Part shown: positions 51,396 to 60,917 of the stretch, piece after piece
How positions within the stretch are numbered: position 1 is the first letter of the stretch
How the letters are laid out: each line of letters opens with the position of its first letter
From: Salipaludibacillus aurantiacus
GTDB taxonomy: Bacteria; Bacillota; Bacilli; Bacillales; Salisediminibacteriaceae
Direction of reading: 5' to 3'
Assembly: GCF_900111295.1 (NCBI RefSeq)
Contig: NZ_FOGT01000016.1
Coordinates: 1-64,000, forward strand
DNA length: 64,000 bases
Notes under the pieces: generated by a model
The model's database searches: none
Seen by the model: only the letters and a program-made list of their open reading frames with translations
Told to the model about the DNA's origin: nothing
Program-made: the position numbers and the translations under genes

Positions 51396-52289
51396 ATGAC
51401 CGTATCACACAAAGGGGTGCTTTTGGAAAGCGGGACGAACGAACTTGAAATAATAGTTTTTGAGGTAGGACGAGGACTATTTGGAATTAATGTGATGAAA
51501 GTCCGTGAGATTATCCAGCCGTTAAGTATGACGCTCATGCCACATTCCCATCCAAACGTTGAAGGGATCATCAGATTAAGGGAAGAAATTATGCCTGTCA
51601 TAGATTTAGCAAAAGCTATAGGTTTTAAAAAGCCTGAGACTCCTGGCCGGGATAAACTTATCGTGGCTGAGCTGAACCAGGTTAAAGTGGCTTTCCATGT
51701 TCATTCGGTGTCAAGAATCCATCGGATCTCGTGGGAACAAATCGAAAAACCCGGGAAATTAGCCCAGGGGCTTGAAGATATGATTACAGGGGTCATCAAG
51801 ATGGAAGAAACTATGATTTTACTGCTTGATTATGAAAAAATCGTTTTTGATCTCATGCCCGGGTCAGGTTTTTCTTCGCGTCAACTGGAAGGAATAGAGG
51901 AAAAAGACCGAACTCATAAAAACCTGCTTGTAGCTGAAGATTCCCCGATTTTGCGTCAATTACTGAAAGATACCCTAAATGAAGCAGGGTACGACAGCCT
52001 GGTTTTTACTGAGAACGGGAAAGAGGCTTTGGAATATTTAGAGGGGCCGCTCGGAAAAACAATAGATTTACTGCTTACTGACATTGAAATGCCAGTTATG
52101 GATGGCCACCATTTAACTAAAAGAGTTAAAGAAGACGGAACAGTTAAGGAAATCCCTGTGGTGATCTTTTCCTCTCTTATCTCAGGAGACCTTTACCATA
52201 AAGGAGAACAGGTCGGCGCCGATGCACAAGTCAGTAAACCGGATATAGGAAAACTGGTGGCCCATCTGGACCGGCTTCTAAATATCTGA
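51396..52289 (+). CDS. cheV: Chemotaxis coupling/response regulator protein CheV
   Basis: 297 residues from the ATG eight bases after GAGGAGG. A CheW domain (about 1-160: LEIIVFEVGRGLFGINVMKV, VEGIIRLREEIMPVIDLAKA) is fused to a receiver domain (about 175-297: LLVAEDSPILRQLLKDTL, phospho-acceptor in LLTDIEMPVMDG, lysine in QVSKPD). CheV couples receptors to CheA and takes part in adaptation. Monocistronic, with terminator. Confidence 0.92.
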   Translation: MTVSHKGVLLESGTNELEIIVFEVGRGLFGINVMKVREIIQPLSMTLMPHSHPNVEGIIRLREEIMPVIDLAKAIGFKKPETPGRDKLIVAELNQVKVAFHVHSVSRIHRISWEQIEKPGKLAQGLEDMITGVIKMEETMILLLDYEKIVFDLMPGSGFSSRQLEGIEEKDRTHKNLLVAEDSPILRQLLKDTLNEAGYDSLVFTENGKEALEYLEGPLGKTIDLLLTDIEMPVMDGHHLTKRVKEDGTVKEIPVVIFSSLISGDLYHKGEQVGADAQVSKPDIGKLVAHLDRLLNI

Positions 52290-52303
52290 TTATATTCAGT
52301 CCA

Positions 52304-52337
52304 CTCGACCTGCCCGGAACCAGGGCAGGTTTTTTTA
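52304..52337 (+). terminator. Terminator of cheV
   Basis: ACCTGCCC / GGGCAGGT stem followed by seven T. Confidence 0.85.
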
Positions 52338-52382
52338 CGTTATCTCTCTGATGAAAGCCGTGCACAAAGGAGACTGCACAAA

Positions 52383-52409
52383 GGGGTCAGACCCCCCATT
52401 TAATGGAAA
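52383..52409. repeat. Dispersed 27-bp motif, copy 2
   Basis: GGGGTCAGACCCCCCATTTA followed by ATGGAAA, 24 of 27 bases identical to the copy at 35417-35443. Both lie between a terminator and a small gene. Confidence 0.6.
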
Positions 52410-52650
52410 CAGCTGTTATATAATATAGAGCGGAAAAGCTGCACAAGTTGTAACACGTGTGAATAAAATAAAATAAAAAAAGTGAATTAAACCCTCTTCA
52501 CAACAGGATTTTCACCATTTCACAATAAAAAAATAAAATTGTTTTAACACAGGGTATTGTATTGTTGTTATTGTTATAGTACAATGAATTTACTCAAATT
52601 TAATAAAAAGAACCGTTGTTTAATAATAATCTGAAAGGGAGGAACCTGTT

Positions 52651-52782
52651 ATGCTAATGCAAAGTACTGAATTTTTCAGAAATCTGCCTCCGAAAGAATG
52701 TGCCAAGTGCGGGGATAAGATTGAAGAAATGCATGAAAGTTATTCAAATGAATGTACCCACTGTGAATCAAAAATTATTTAA
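52651..52782 (+). CDS. YhfH-like small zinc-ribbon protein
   Basis: 43 residues: MLMQSTEFFRNLPPKECAKC, then GDKIEEMHESYSNECTHCES. Two CxxC pairs (C17/C20 and C35/C38) form a zinc ribbon. TEFFRNLPPKxCxxCG is the YhfH family pattern. Function unknown. GGGAGG precedes ATG; terminator directly downstream. Confidence 0.8.
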   Translation: MLMQSTEFFRNLPPKECAKCGDKIEEMHESYSNECTHCESKII

Positions 52783-52795
52783 ATTGATAACCGAT

Positions 52796-52828
52796 GGCCG
52801 CTTTCTGAAAAGAAAGCGGCTTTTTTTG
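52796..52828 (+). terminator. Rho-independent terminator
   Basis: GCCGCTTTCT-GAAA-AGAAAGCGGC, then seven T. Confidence 0.9.
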
Positions 52829-52968
52829 TGCCTGTATCCCTTCCGGATCCTGTTTGTCAATAGTATGCTAAGTGCATGGGCATGGAGCAGTGACATAAGA
52901 TATGAGTAGAAGATAAGGTTTAATGACATTTTATTAAAGGTAAATTTAAAACGAAAGGAGCGAGGCTG

Positions 52969-53739
52969 ATGATCATACGGGAAAATAATGATGAGGCTAT
53001 ATTAATCGAACAACACGAACACGCGCTGATTTCGGGTCAGTTTGTTTACCATTGGAACAGAAATGCTTTCCTGAGGCCTGATTTAAAGTCTTCCGTTGAA
53101 TATGCTGTCACAAACCATGACCGAAGCTGGATTCCATTAGACCGCAAACCGGTTTTTCTGAAAGAAAATGACCTTGCTTCATTCATCAATTATCCCCTGA
53201 GAAAAAAACTTCAGGCTTACAAAGATGGAGTCAGTCAATTAGTTGAAGAAGATATATATGCCGGTTACCTGATCAGCCGGCACTATGCCAGTTTTTTCAA
53301 AGGAAAAAAGGATATACTGGGAAATAAATTTATGGAAGAAGAGAAAGAGAGACAGGAAAAGTTAAAACAGGCAGCCGCCTTTCATGAATTAAACTTGTCA
53401 GAAGAAGAAGAGGAGTTTCACTTTGATCTTCTGCAGCTATGTGATAATTTATCTCTTTATGTATGTATGAATGAGTGGGGAGCAGGTAAAGAGAAAGAGG
53501 TGCAGTGGTTCCGCGATGGTTTTCCGCAAAAACTTACTCCCTTTAATAGCAGACGATTTTATGCCCGGTGGGTCTCAGAAACAGAAGTTAAACTTGATCC
53601 TTATCCTTTCACCGCGGAACGGGTGTATATGTCTATCCCTTATAAACGGCTGAATATCAAAGACATCAGAAATGATAATCTTCAGCAGCTCTATAGAGAA
53701 ACTCCTTATGCCTACCACCCTGTCTCATTTACAGAATAA
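52969..53739 (+). CDS. DUF3891 family protein
   Basis: 256 residues. Conserved opening LIEQHEHALISGQFVYHW, then VEYAVTNHDRSWIPLD and DIYAGYLISRHYASFF, giving several His/Asp residues that could bind metal as in HD-like folds (inference). DUF3891 is a Bacillaceae family of unknown function. AAAGGAG precedes ATG. Convergent with the PFOR operon across a bidirectional terminator. Confidence 0.87.
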   Translation: MIIRENNDEAILIEQHEHALISGQFVYHWNRNAFLRPDLKSSVEYAVTNHDRSWIPLDRKPVFLKENDLASFINYPLRKKLQAYKDGVSQLVEEDIYAGYLISRHYASFFKGKKDILGNKFMEEEKERQEKLKQAAAFHELNLSEEEEEFHFDLLQLCDNLSLYVCMNEWGAGKEKEVQWFRDGFPQKLTPFNSRRFYARWVSETEVKLDPYPFTAERVYMSIPYKRLNIKDIRNDNLQQLYRETPYAYHPVSFTE

Positions 53740-53741
53740 CT

Positions 53742-53788
53742 AAAATCCGCACCCCGGTCTCAATGACGAACCGGAAGTGCGGATTTAA
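53742..53788. terminator. Bidirectional terminator
   Basis: AAATCCGCAC / GTGCGGATTT with an inner CCGGT/ACCGG stem. Confidence 0.85.
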
Positions 53789-53793
53789 AAAAA

Positions 53794-56088
53794 TTATACA
53801 TATGGGGTGTCGTTTTTAGCTTTGAGAGTCATCCACCGGCGTTCCACTTCATTCTCGAACTCCTGCAGCATCCCTTTGTTTTCTTCTTTAAGCATATGTT
53901 TCGTCTTGCCCATGTATCGGAGCCATTCAGAAAGTTCAATACGCTTCTTTTTTGCTTCTGGATTATACGTAATAGTGGTTTCACCGCGTTCCACTTCATA
54001 GAGAGGGAAGAAACATGATTCCACGGCTGCTTTCATTATTTTCTCGCCATCTCGGTCTGCAGATTTCCAATTTAACGGGCAGGTAATAAGAATTTTACCG
54101 TAGGCCATTCCTTCATTCTGTGCGTACCATTGAGCTTTCGCCGCCTTCTTAATAAGGTCTTGCGGGTAAGCTTCCGTTCCGGTAAACACATAAGGTATAT
54201 TTGTCGAAGCCATAATCTGCGCTGTATCTTTGTGGTGGAAGGCCTTTCCCTGTTTTTCCTTGCCGACAGAAGTGGTACTTGTCATATGGCCTAAAGGCGT
54301 CGAATAGGACATTTGCGAACCGGTATTCATATAGCCTTCGTTATCATATTCTAAAATGATCATTTTATGGTTCCTAAGAGCCGTGCCGATGGCAGAGCCC
54401 ATACCAATGTCCATGCCGCCGTCGCCGGTAACCATGACAAAGGTAAAGTCATCGTCTATATCAATTTCTCCCCGTTCTTTCATTTCAAAGAACGCTTCGA
54501 CTGTACCCGACAGAGTAGCAGGGCCGTTCTGGAACAAGTTATGAAGAAACGGCTGCTTATGGGAACTGTAAGGATAAGCGGTAGTTACCACATATCCGCA
54601 CCCGGTATGAAATAAAATGACAGCATCCCCTTCAATCCCTTTAAAGAAAAGTTCCAGACCAGGGAAGATACCGCAGCCAGGACAGGCGCCGTGGCCTGAT
54701 GCAAACCTCTTAGGCTTTGCTGTCAGCTGGCGGAGCGGAGGAATTCTGACTTTTAATTTATTCGTTTCTTCATCTTCAGTTACCTTAATTAAACCAGTTT
54801 TATACGTGTCACCTGTCATCGGTTCGATCACTTGTTCGAGCTTCTTTTCCGGCTCACCCGGCTGGATCCCGTAATAATCAAATGGTTCAGCAATTACTCC
54901 GGACTCTGCCGCCTCAATCGCCATATCAAAAAATGCTTCCGCGTCATCCGCATAAAAGTCTTTTCCACCCAATCCGAATACTCTGCTCAATACCAGAGTA
55001 CGATTATCAGGGTCTTCCTGAAGAGCGGATTTTAATTCGTGCGTCAGATTAGCACCTTTAGCGCCGTAGGAATCTGCCCGTTCACCAACAAGGACAGCTT
55101 TAACATTTTTTAATGATTTTCGTATCTCTTCTGCAGGGAACGGCCTGATAATATTAGGGCTGATCACGCCCGCTTTTATTCCTTTAGCCCGTAACCGGTC
55201 CACTACGTCTTTAGAGGATTCAGAAGCGGAGTTTAAAAGGAATAAGGCTACTTCAGCATCTTCCATTCCGTAATTATCAAGGATATCGTATTTTCTTCCG
55301 GAAAGTGCTTCATATTCTGCAGCAATATCTTTATAAACATCATAAGCCTTATAGAGTGCTTCAGACTGCTGGTAATGGTTATTCATTAAGTCGTCGCCAT
55401 TCATATGCGCTCCGATAGTGACAGGGTTTTCTTTGTCTATCGCGTTCGGGTAACCGGAAGGCACCTCGCCAATGAATTCCTGTACCGTTTCCCTGTCTCT
55501 GAACAGATCGACTTTCCGCTTCTGGTGTGACGTATAGAAGCCATCGTATGCTACAAGAACAGGCAGCCTGACGTCTTTATGCTCTGAAAGTTTAAGAGCC
55601 ATAATATTCATATCGTAAACGGCCTGAGGCGTGCGGGCAGTCAGAATAACCCAGCCGGTGTTTAAGCCGTAATATAAATCAGAGTGATCGCCGCGGATGT
55701 CCAGAGGGCCGCTTACCGCTCTGGTCACAAGATTCATAACCATTGGGAAACGGAGTCCGGACTGGACAGGCAATTGTTCAATCATGTATAAAAAGCCGTT
55801 GGCGCTTGTGGCATTAAATACCCGGGCCCCTGCAGCGGCAGCACCGAAACAGATTCCCGCAGAGCCGTGTTCTCCATCAGCGGCAATCAGCTCGATATCG
55901 TGCATGCCTTTCGATTTCATCATATCTAAATACTGGGCAACTTCTGTTGAAGGTGTAATAGGGAAATAGCCCATTATGTGATAATTAATTTGAGCGGCAG
56001 CCATTGCAGCCATTTCATTGCCTGATTCAAACGTTGAAATTTGCACAGCGTCTGACTGTTTCTGAATATTTTTCTCTGTCATCGCCAT
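53794..56088 (-). CDS. 2-oxoacid (pyruvate-type):ferredoxin oxidoreductase, fused alpha-beta subunits
   Basis: 764 residues. The alpha part (about 1-430) has FESGNEMAAMAAAQINYHIM, GYFPITPSTEVAQYL and ADGEHGSAG, typical of PorA. The beta part (about 455-764) has GACPGCG and FHTGCGY cluster cysteines and the TPP motif GDGGMDIGMGSAIGTALRNH with DNEGY. The enzyme oxidatively decarboxylates a 2-oxoacid, probably pyruvate, to acyl-CoA and reduces ferredoxin. It is translationally coupled (TAATG) to the upstream gamma-delta gene. Substrate preference among 2-oxoacids is not certain. AGGAGGGG precedes the ATG. Confidence 0.9.
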   Translation of the reverse strand: MAMTEKNIQKQSDAVQISTFESGNEMAAMAAAQINYHIMGYFPITPSTEVAQYLDMMKSKGMHDIELIAADGEHGSAGICFGAAAAGARVFNATSANGFLYMIEQLPVQSGLRFPMVMNLVTRAVSGPLDIRGDHSDLYYGLNTGWVILTARTPQAVYDMNIMALKLSEHKDVRLPVLVAYDGFYTSHQKRKVDLFRDRETVQEFIGEVPSGYPNAIDKENPVTIGAHMNGDDLMNNHYQQSEALYKAYDVYKDIAAEYEALSGRKYDILDNYGMEDAEVALFLLNSASESSKDVVDRLRAKGIKAGVISPNIIRPFPAEEIRKSLKNVKAVLVGERADSYGAKGANLTHELKSALQEDPDNRTLVLSRVFGLGGKDFYADDAEAFFDMAIEAAESGVIAEPFDYYGIQPGEPEKKLEQVIEPMTGDTYKTGLIKVTEDEETNKLKVRIPPLRQLTAKPKRFASGHGACPGCGIFPGLELFFKGIEGDAVILFHTGCGYVVTTAYPYSSHKQPFLHNLFQNGPATLSGTVEAFFEMKERGEIDIDDDFTFVMVTGDGGMDIGMGSAIGTALRNHKMIILEYDNEGYMNTGSQMSYSTPLGHMTSTTSVGKEKQGKAFHHKDTAQIMASTNIPYVFTGTEAYPQDLIKKAAKAQWYAQNEGMAYGKILITCPLNWKSADRDGEKIMKAAVESCFFPLYEVERGETTITYNPEAKKKRIELSEWLRYMGKTKHMLKEENKGMLQEFENEVERRWMTLKAKNDTPYV

Positions 56089-57101
56089 TATTTAACCCCT
56101 CCTGTTACAAGCGGGAAGTTTTGACTGACCCGGTGAGCTTCGGCATATCCCTTTACTTCTTCCATATCAGCTAAAGCATCTGTCGGGCAGGCATCCACGC
56201 ATTTCAGACAGCCTTTACAGTATTGGTAGTCGATCCCTTTAAGGAACATTTGCGGACGGCCGCGTTTATCTTCTCCCTGCTCCCATACAAAACAGTAGTC
56301 GGGGCAGACAGTATCGCAGGCTGCACAATGGATACAGCTGTCTGAATTATATTCAGGCAGGAATCCAATGCGTGATCCGCTTAAATCTTTCTGGATACTG
56401 TTGGCCTGAGCTGCAATTACACCGCCGATTTCCTGGGTTTCGTAACCGAGGCGGGGCTGGATTCTGGAGAAACCTTTACTTTTTGCATCTTCAGGCACCT
56501 CGTATGTTTTAAACTGAACTTCCTCATAACCGCGGTTAAATGTCCGGATGTTTGGTTCCACAAGGTGAGGGTATTTTTTTTCAAATGTTTTTTTAATCAC
56601 GTTTCTCATATGGTCTGCATCTAAAAAATCAAGAATACGGAACAGGGCACCGAGCATGGCGGTGTTAACTTTTGTTTTTTCCTCATGGGCAATTTTCAAA
56701 GCATCCACAGCAGCCAGCGTGCCATATTCCAGGTTTAAATCGTCTTTAATGACGTCAAAATCACTTTTAGTATTTACGAGGACAACGCCGTCGGCATTCA
56801 AACCGCTTACAACATCAACCATTTTATAAAGGGCTTCATGAAAAACCCCGATGACATGCGGCTGTTCGATAGGTGAGTGGTCCCTAATTTCCACTTCAGG
56901 ATCACAAAACCTTACGAACGATTTAACAGGAGACCCCTTTTTTTCAGATCCGTAAGATGAGAAGTTTGAGCCGTTAAGCCCTAACCCGTCTACCCCGGCT
57001 TCAGCTAACATCTTCCCCGCGAGGTTAGCGCCAAGTCCGCCGATAGATTCCAGGCGGATTTCAAAAAAGCCAAGGTCGTTTTTTTGCGGTAAAACAGACA
57101 T
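56088..57101 (-). CDS. 2-oxoacid:ferredoxin oxidoreductase, fused gamma-delta subunits
   Basis: 337 residues from MSVLPQKND, preceded by AAAGGGG; a longer frame from 57119 has no ribosome site. The gamma domain (about 1-190) opens with FEIRLESIGGLGANLAGKML. The delta part is a 2x[4Fe-4S] ferredoxin with CIHCAACDTVCP and CKGCLKCVDACP. Together with the next gene it forms a complete PFOR-type enzyme in two polypeptides. The clusters are oxygen-sensitive in most relatives, pointing to anaerobic or microaerobic use (inference). Promoter lies in 57102-57384 but was not pinned down. Confidence 0.9.
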   Translation of the reverse strand: MSVLPQKNDLGFFEIRLESIGGLGANLAGKMLAEAGVDGLGLNGSNFSSYGSEKKGSPVKSFVRFCDPEVEIRDHSPIEQPHVIGVFHEALYKMVDVVSGLNADGVVLVNTKSDFDVIKDDLNLEYGTLAAVDALKIAHEEKTKVNTAMLGALFRILDFLDADHMRNVIKKTFEKKYPHLVEPNIRTFNRGYEEVQFKTYEVPEDAKSKGFSRIQPRLGYETQEIGGVIAAQANSIQKDLSGSRIGFLPEYNSDSCIHCAACDTVCPDYCFVWEQGEDKRGRPQMFLKGIDYQYCKGCLKCVDACPTDALADMEEVKGYAEAHRVSQNFPLVTGGVK

Positions 57102-57384
57102 AATTAATTCCCCTTTCAAAGATATTGACTAACTCCCTTAGTGACAGTATAGAAAACATACGCATATAAAGATATGATCTAAGTCACACTTTCACAGAAT
57201 GTTTAAATTTATAAAATAGAACACTTTTAATATAATTAGAAAATCCCTTTATTGTTCTATGTTTCACATAGCTCATTTTTGTATAACAGATAATTGCCTT
57301 GATTGATACAGATTGATACAGAGAATTTGGTAGAATAAATAATTATGGTGAATTATGAATATTCACTTTGCAGGGAGGCCGCGC

Positions 57385-58026
57385 ATGAAAGAAGTCATTT
57401 TAAACGCAGAAGCATGGGTAAAGCAATTATTCTCAGAAGATTCAACAGGGCACGACTGGTACCATACAGATCGTGTAAGACATTCGGCAAAAGTGATTGC
57501 TGAGAGGGAAGGGGCCGACAGCCAGCTATGTGAACTCGCTGCGCTGCTGCATGATGCAGGCGATGATAAATTCCACTCTGATGAAGAGTCGGGCAGGCTA
57601 TTTGTAAAACAATGGCTAAAGGGCCAAAACGTGCAAGAAACGGATAGAGAAAAAATAATGGGTGTTATTGACACCGTGTCTTTTAAAGGAGGGAATAATA
57701 AAGCCCCCGAAACGCTTGAAGGGGAAGTGGTTCAGGATGCAGACCGCCTCGATGCATTAGGCGCCATAGGGATCGCGCGCTGCTTTATGTTTGCAGGCAA
57801 CAGAGGGGATGCGATGCATATCCCTGGAGAACAAGCGCGTGATCAAATGACTAAAGAAGAATACCGGGACGAGCGTTCTACTGCCGTTAATCATTTTTAT
57901 GAAAAACTGTTAAAGCTGTCTTCTCAGATGAAAACTGACACAGGAAAAGAATTGGCTAAAGCCAGGCATAAGTATATGGAGGACTTTTTAAATCAGTTTT
58001 ATTCTGAGTGGGAAGGAAAAAAATAA
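57385..58026 (+). CDS. HD-domain phosphohydrolase (YedJ/YpgQ-like)
   Basis: 213 residues from the ATG after CAGGGAGG. HD motif: HDWYHTDRVRHSAKVI (first His), ALLHDAGDDKF (HD) and VVQDADRLDALGAIGIARCF (distal Asp), the standard arrangement of the YedJ group, which hydrolyses (d)NTPs or related phosphate esters in tested members. Substrate here unproven. Divergent from the PFOR operon. Confidence 0.88.
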   Translation: MKEVILNAEAWVKQLFSEDSTGHDWYHTDRVRHSAKVIAEREGADSQLCELAALLHDAGDDKFHSDEESGRLFVKQWLKGQNVQETDREKIMGVIDTVSFKGGNNKAPETLEGEVVQDADRLDALGAIGIARCFMFAGNRGDAMHIPGEQARDQMTKEEYRDERSTAVNHFYEKLLKLSSQMKTDTGKELAKARHKYMEDFLNQFYSEWEGKK

Positions 58027-58164
58027 CGTTCCTTTCAGATTTGTTCCTTCATTGAATCAGTCTGCAGCAGGCGGGAACCGTAAGACTTATAAAAGAAAGA
58101 TTGAAACAAAATTAAAAAGGGAACGTGACGAGTGTATCCAGACTTAAAGAAAGAGGGTGTCTTA

Positions 58165-58692
58165 ATGAAATTAAAAGGGATGAAAGTACTGACAGTGGTG
58201 GAAGATGAATTCGAAGATTCTGAGTTGCTCTATCCTCATTACCGGCTGCAGGAAGAAGGAGTAATTGCTCATATAGCAGGTAAAGAAGGAGGAGCCACGT
58301 ATACAGGAAAAAACGGGGTTCCTGTGACAGCCGATTACTCTTTTGAAAACATTACTATTGAGGAATACTCGGCCATTCTCGTTCCTGGCGGATGGGCCCC
58401 TGATAAATTAAGAAGATATGATGAAGTCCTTGATATGGTATCCTATATGAACCAGCATAAGAAAGTCATTGGTCAAATCTGCCATGCCGGCTGGGTGCTT
58501 ATTTCTGCAGATATTCTCAAAGGAAAAAATGTAACAAGCACGCCGGGGATTAAGGATGATATGGTAAATGCAGGCGCTGAGTGGCACAATGAGGAAGTCG
58601 TGGTTGACGGCCATCTCGTTTCAAGCCGACGTCCACCTGATCTGCCTGCTTACGGAAGAGCTCTTGTGGAAGCATTGGAGAAACAGGCTTAA
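58165..58692 (+). CDS. PfpI/DJ-1 family protein (type 1 glutamine amidotransferase-like)
   Basis: 175 residues from ATG preceded by AAGAGGGTG. DJ-1/PfpI fold: KVLTVVEDEFEDSELLYPHY (Glu at the active site), AILVPGGWAPDKLR, nucleophile elbow IGQICHAGW with Cys, and LVSSRRPPDLPAY near the end. Members act as proteases, glyoxalases/deglycases or chaperones; the activity here is open. Terminator downstream at about 58728-58762. Confidence 0.88.
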   Translation: MKLKGMKVLTVVEDEFEDSELLYPHYRLQEEGVIAHIAGKEGGATYTGKNGVPVTADYSFENITIEEYSAILVPGGWAPDKLRRYDEVLDMVSYMNQHKKVIGQICHAGWVLISADILKGKNVTSTPGIKDDMVNAGAEWHNEEVVVDGHLVSSRRPPDLPAYGRALVEALEKQA

Positions 58693-58727
58693 AAGGAAAG
58701 TATTATCTAATTATTACGGCGTTTTGC

Positions 58728-58764
58728 AGAAAGAAGACAGGCGGATGGCTGTCTTCTTTTGTAT
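58728..58764 (+). terminator. Rho-independent terminator
   Basis: AAAGAAGACAG / CTGTCTTCTTT stem, ending in TTT. Confidence 0.85.
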
Positions 58765-58841
58765 TTCTTTTTACATTCTGCTGTTTAGGTTAAAATAAAA
58801 GGGATCAAAAGCTGTAATTTACTGAAAGGGGGATGTGGCAT

Positions 58842-59780
58842 ATGCAGGAAAACGTGTCTTGGGTAAAAGATATGGAAAAGGAAGAGCTGGATTTTCAAGT
58901 TAATAACCCTCATCTATCGAGTCCGGTTCTCCAGAACTATTTATCCTATTATTCCTTTGACCTTCCTTCCTTTAATACATACCGATGCGGGACGTTTAAG
59001 GCTGGAGATAAAAAAATATTTATTCAGGCTTTTTTAAAAAAAGAGCCTAAAGGAACTGTCTATTTTGTACATGGCTACCTCGATCACACCGGGGGAATGA
59101 GCAGAACTGTAAATTACTTGCTGGCACATGGTTACGAAGTGGTTACTTTGGATTTGCCGGGGCACGGATTTTCCCAGGGAGAATCAGGCACGGTGGCTTC
59201 CTTCGAAGAATACATACAAGCGGTAAGGGGCGGCTATGAGCTTGTGTCGAAGTCGCTTAAAAAGGAATGGATTATCGGTCTTGGGCACAGCACCGGAGGA
59301 GCCATTTTATTTCATGCCGCATCAGAAGAAAAGATCAGGCTTGAGAAACTGGTTTTAGTGGCTCCTCTGTATCATCCTTACCAGTGGAATCTGGTTAAAG
59401 GCTCACTCAAAATGATGGGAAAATTCATTCGCAAACAAAAGAGGCGATTTAAGAAAAACTCTAATGACCATTTATACCAGTCTTTTATAAAGAAAGACCC
59501 TCTCCAGGTTCAATGGCTGAAATCTGACTGGTTAACGGCCATGGAAAAATGGCAGCAACAGATTATTACCTGTCCTGTTCTGAACATCCCGGTGTATTTT
59601 CTCCAGGGGGAAAAAGATACGACGGTCGACTGGAAAGAGAATGTAGCGTTTTATTTAAAAAAATGCACCCGCATCCAGGTCGTATACTTTCCTGGAGGCA
59701 GGCACCAGTTGTTAAATGAAAGGGAGGGAATAAGGAACCTTGTACACAAAAGAATCCTTTCCTTTTTAAACAGAAGATGA
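58842..59780 (+). CDS. Alpha/beta hydrolase (monoglyceride-lipase-like serine hydrolase)
   Basis: 312 residues from the ATG nine bases after AAAGGGGG. HGYLDHTGGMSRTVNYLLAH forms the oxyanion-hole region, LDLPGHGFSQGESG and the nucleophile elbow GLGHSTGGA (Ser), Asp in LQGEKDTTVDW and His in FPGGRHQLLNE complete the triad. The Hydrolase_4 pattern resembles lysophospholipases and monoacylglycerol lipases; a membrane-lipid substrate is a guess. The 3' end overlaps the convergent MFS gene by 15 bases. Confidence 0.87.
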   Translation: MQENVSWVKDMEKEELDFQVNNPHLSSPVLQNYLSYYSFDLPSFNTYRCGTFKAGDKKIFIQAFLKKEPKGTVYFVHGYLDHTGGMSRTVNYLLAHGYEVVTLDLPGHGFSQGESGTVASFEEYIQAVRGGYELVSKSLKKEWIIGLGHSTGGAILFHAASEEKIRLEKLVLVAPLYHPYQWNLVKGSLKMMGKFIRKQKRRFKKNSNDHLYQSFIKKDPLQVQWLKSDWLTAMEKWQQQIITCPVLNIPVYFLQGEKDTTVDWKENVAFYLKKCTRIQVVYFPGGRHQLLNEREGIRNLVHKRILSFLNRR

Positions 59781-60917
59781 TTTCTTAGATTTTTTATTGG
59801 AAATAAAATATAAGACGGCTCCGGCTGAAAGCATTAAACCTGCACTGACAAGAAAAGGGAAACCTAATAGTTCAGCGACAGTTCCAGCGATAAACGACCC
59901 GGACACGACACCTAAAGAAAAGGCCGCATAAAATATGCCATAAGCTTTCCCACGGTCTTTTACAGTAGACATATCAGCTACCATACGGTTCATAGATGGG
60001 AAGGTAAATGAAAAACCTGCCCCGTAAACGACCATTGACAGTATAATAAGGCTTGTCAATTCAAGTAAACTCAACATAATAAGAGACACACTGATCAGTA
60101 CAAGCCCGGTCAATATTAAATGAGCCGGCTCATAGCGCTCGAATATTTTGTTTGCCGGAGTTAAAAAGACAAGGAGAGCCACTAGGCCAAATGTGCTTAA
60201 CAGCAAACCTGTAGCCGAGGAATCAAGATTTATTGACGCCACTTTTAAAGGAAGTGCAAAAGCAAGAGTGCCATTGCTGACCATCAGGGCAAAAGCAGCT
60301 AAACTGGCCTGAATAAGAACAGGCTGCTTAATAAGACGTATGAAATCGCTTATTACTATTTTTCCGCGGTCCGGACTTGAAAACGATTCATTAACAAATT
60401 TAATGATAAGTAAAAACGTGATAATAAACAGGACAGATACAAGAATAAATACATATTCGACTGAGGCTCTGGCAGCTATAATCCCCCCAAAAGCCGGACC
60501 GACAATCGCCGCGCTTCCTATACAGGCTCCCGTATAAGCCATCGTTTTTCCTCTGTGTTCTTCACTCGTCCGGTCTCCTATGTAAGCGAAAGCTGCAGGT
60601 ATAAGAGCCCCGCCCGCTAAGCCGTGAAGCAACCGTATGAAAAAGAGGTGGCTTCCTGTTTGGGCCAGGGGATAGAATAAAAGAATTAAGGCGGCTGAAG
60701 CCATCCCGGCCAGAAGGATTTTTTTGCGGCCTAACCGGTCAATCCAATGGCCAGCGACTATGTTTCCAGCCATATTGGATAATGAATAAACTGCAATGAT
60801 GGCGCCTGTCAGCATATGAGAAGCCCCGAGTTCCTGGGCGTATGGGGTAATGATAGGTAATTGAATAAAGGTATCCAGAAATGCTACCGCGATAATAATA
60901 TATAAAAGTTTAGTCAT
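59766..60917 (-). CDS. MFS efflux transporter
   Basis: 383 residues starting at MTKLLYIIIAVAFLDTFIQL, preceded by GAAGGAGAG; the longer upstream frame is hydrophilic and unlike the family. Twelve helices. The A-motif GHWIDRLGRKKILLAG between helices 2 and 3 and the C-motif-like GACIGSAAIVGPAFGGIIAA in helix 5 mark a drug:H+ antiporter type. Substrate unknown. Divergent from the cobalamin-sensor gene with 160 bp between. Confidence 0.88.
   Translation of the reverse strand: MTKLLYIIIAVAFLDTFIQLPIITPYAQELGASHMLTGAIIAVYSLSNMAGNIVAGHWIDRLGRKKILLAGMASAALILLFYPLAQTGSHLFFIRLLHGLAGGALIPAAFAYIGDRTSEEHRGKTMAYTGACIGSAAIVGPAFGGIIAARASVEYVFILVSVLFIITFLLIIKFVNESFSSPDRGKIVISDFIRLIKQPVLIQASLAAFALMVSNGTLAFALPLKVASINLDSSATGLLLSTFGLVALLVFLTPANKIFERYEPAHLILTGLVLISVSLIMLSLLELTSLIILSMVVYGAGFSFTFPSMNRMVADMSTVKDRGKAYGIFYAAFSLGVVSGSFIAGTVAELLGFPFLVSAGLMLSAGAVLYFISNKKSKKSSSV

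Larger units (their letters stand above)
52290..52650. other. Intergenic region
   Basis: 361 bp with the cheV terminator, the 27-bp motif and a very AT-rich stretch (about 52450-52640) in which the promoter of the zinc-ribbon gene must lie. No additional gene seen. Confidence 0.5.
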
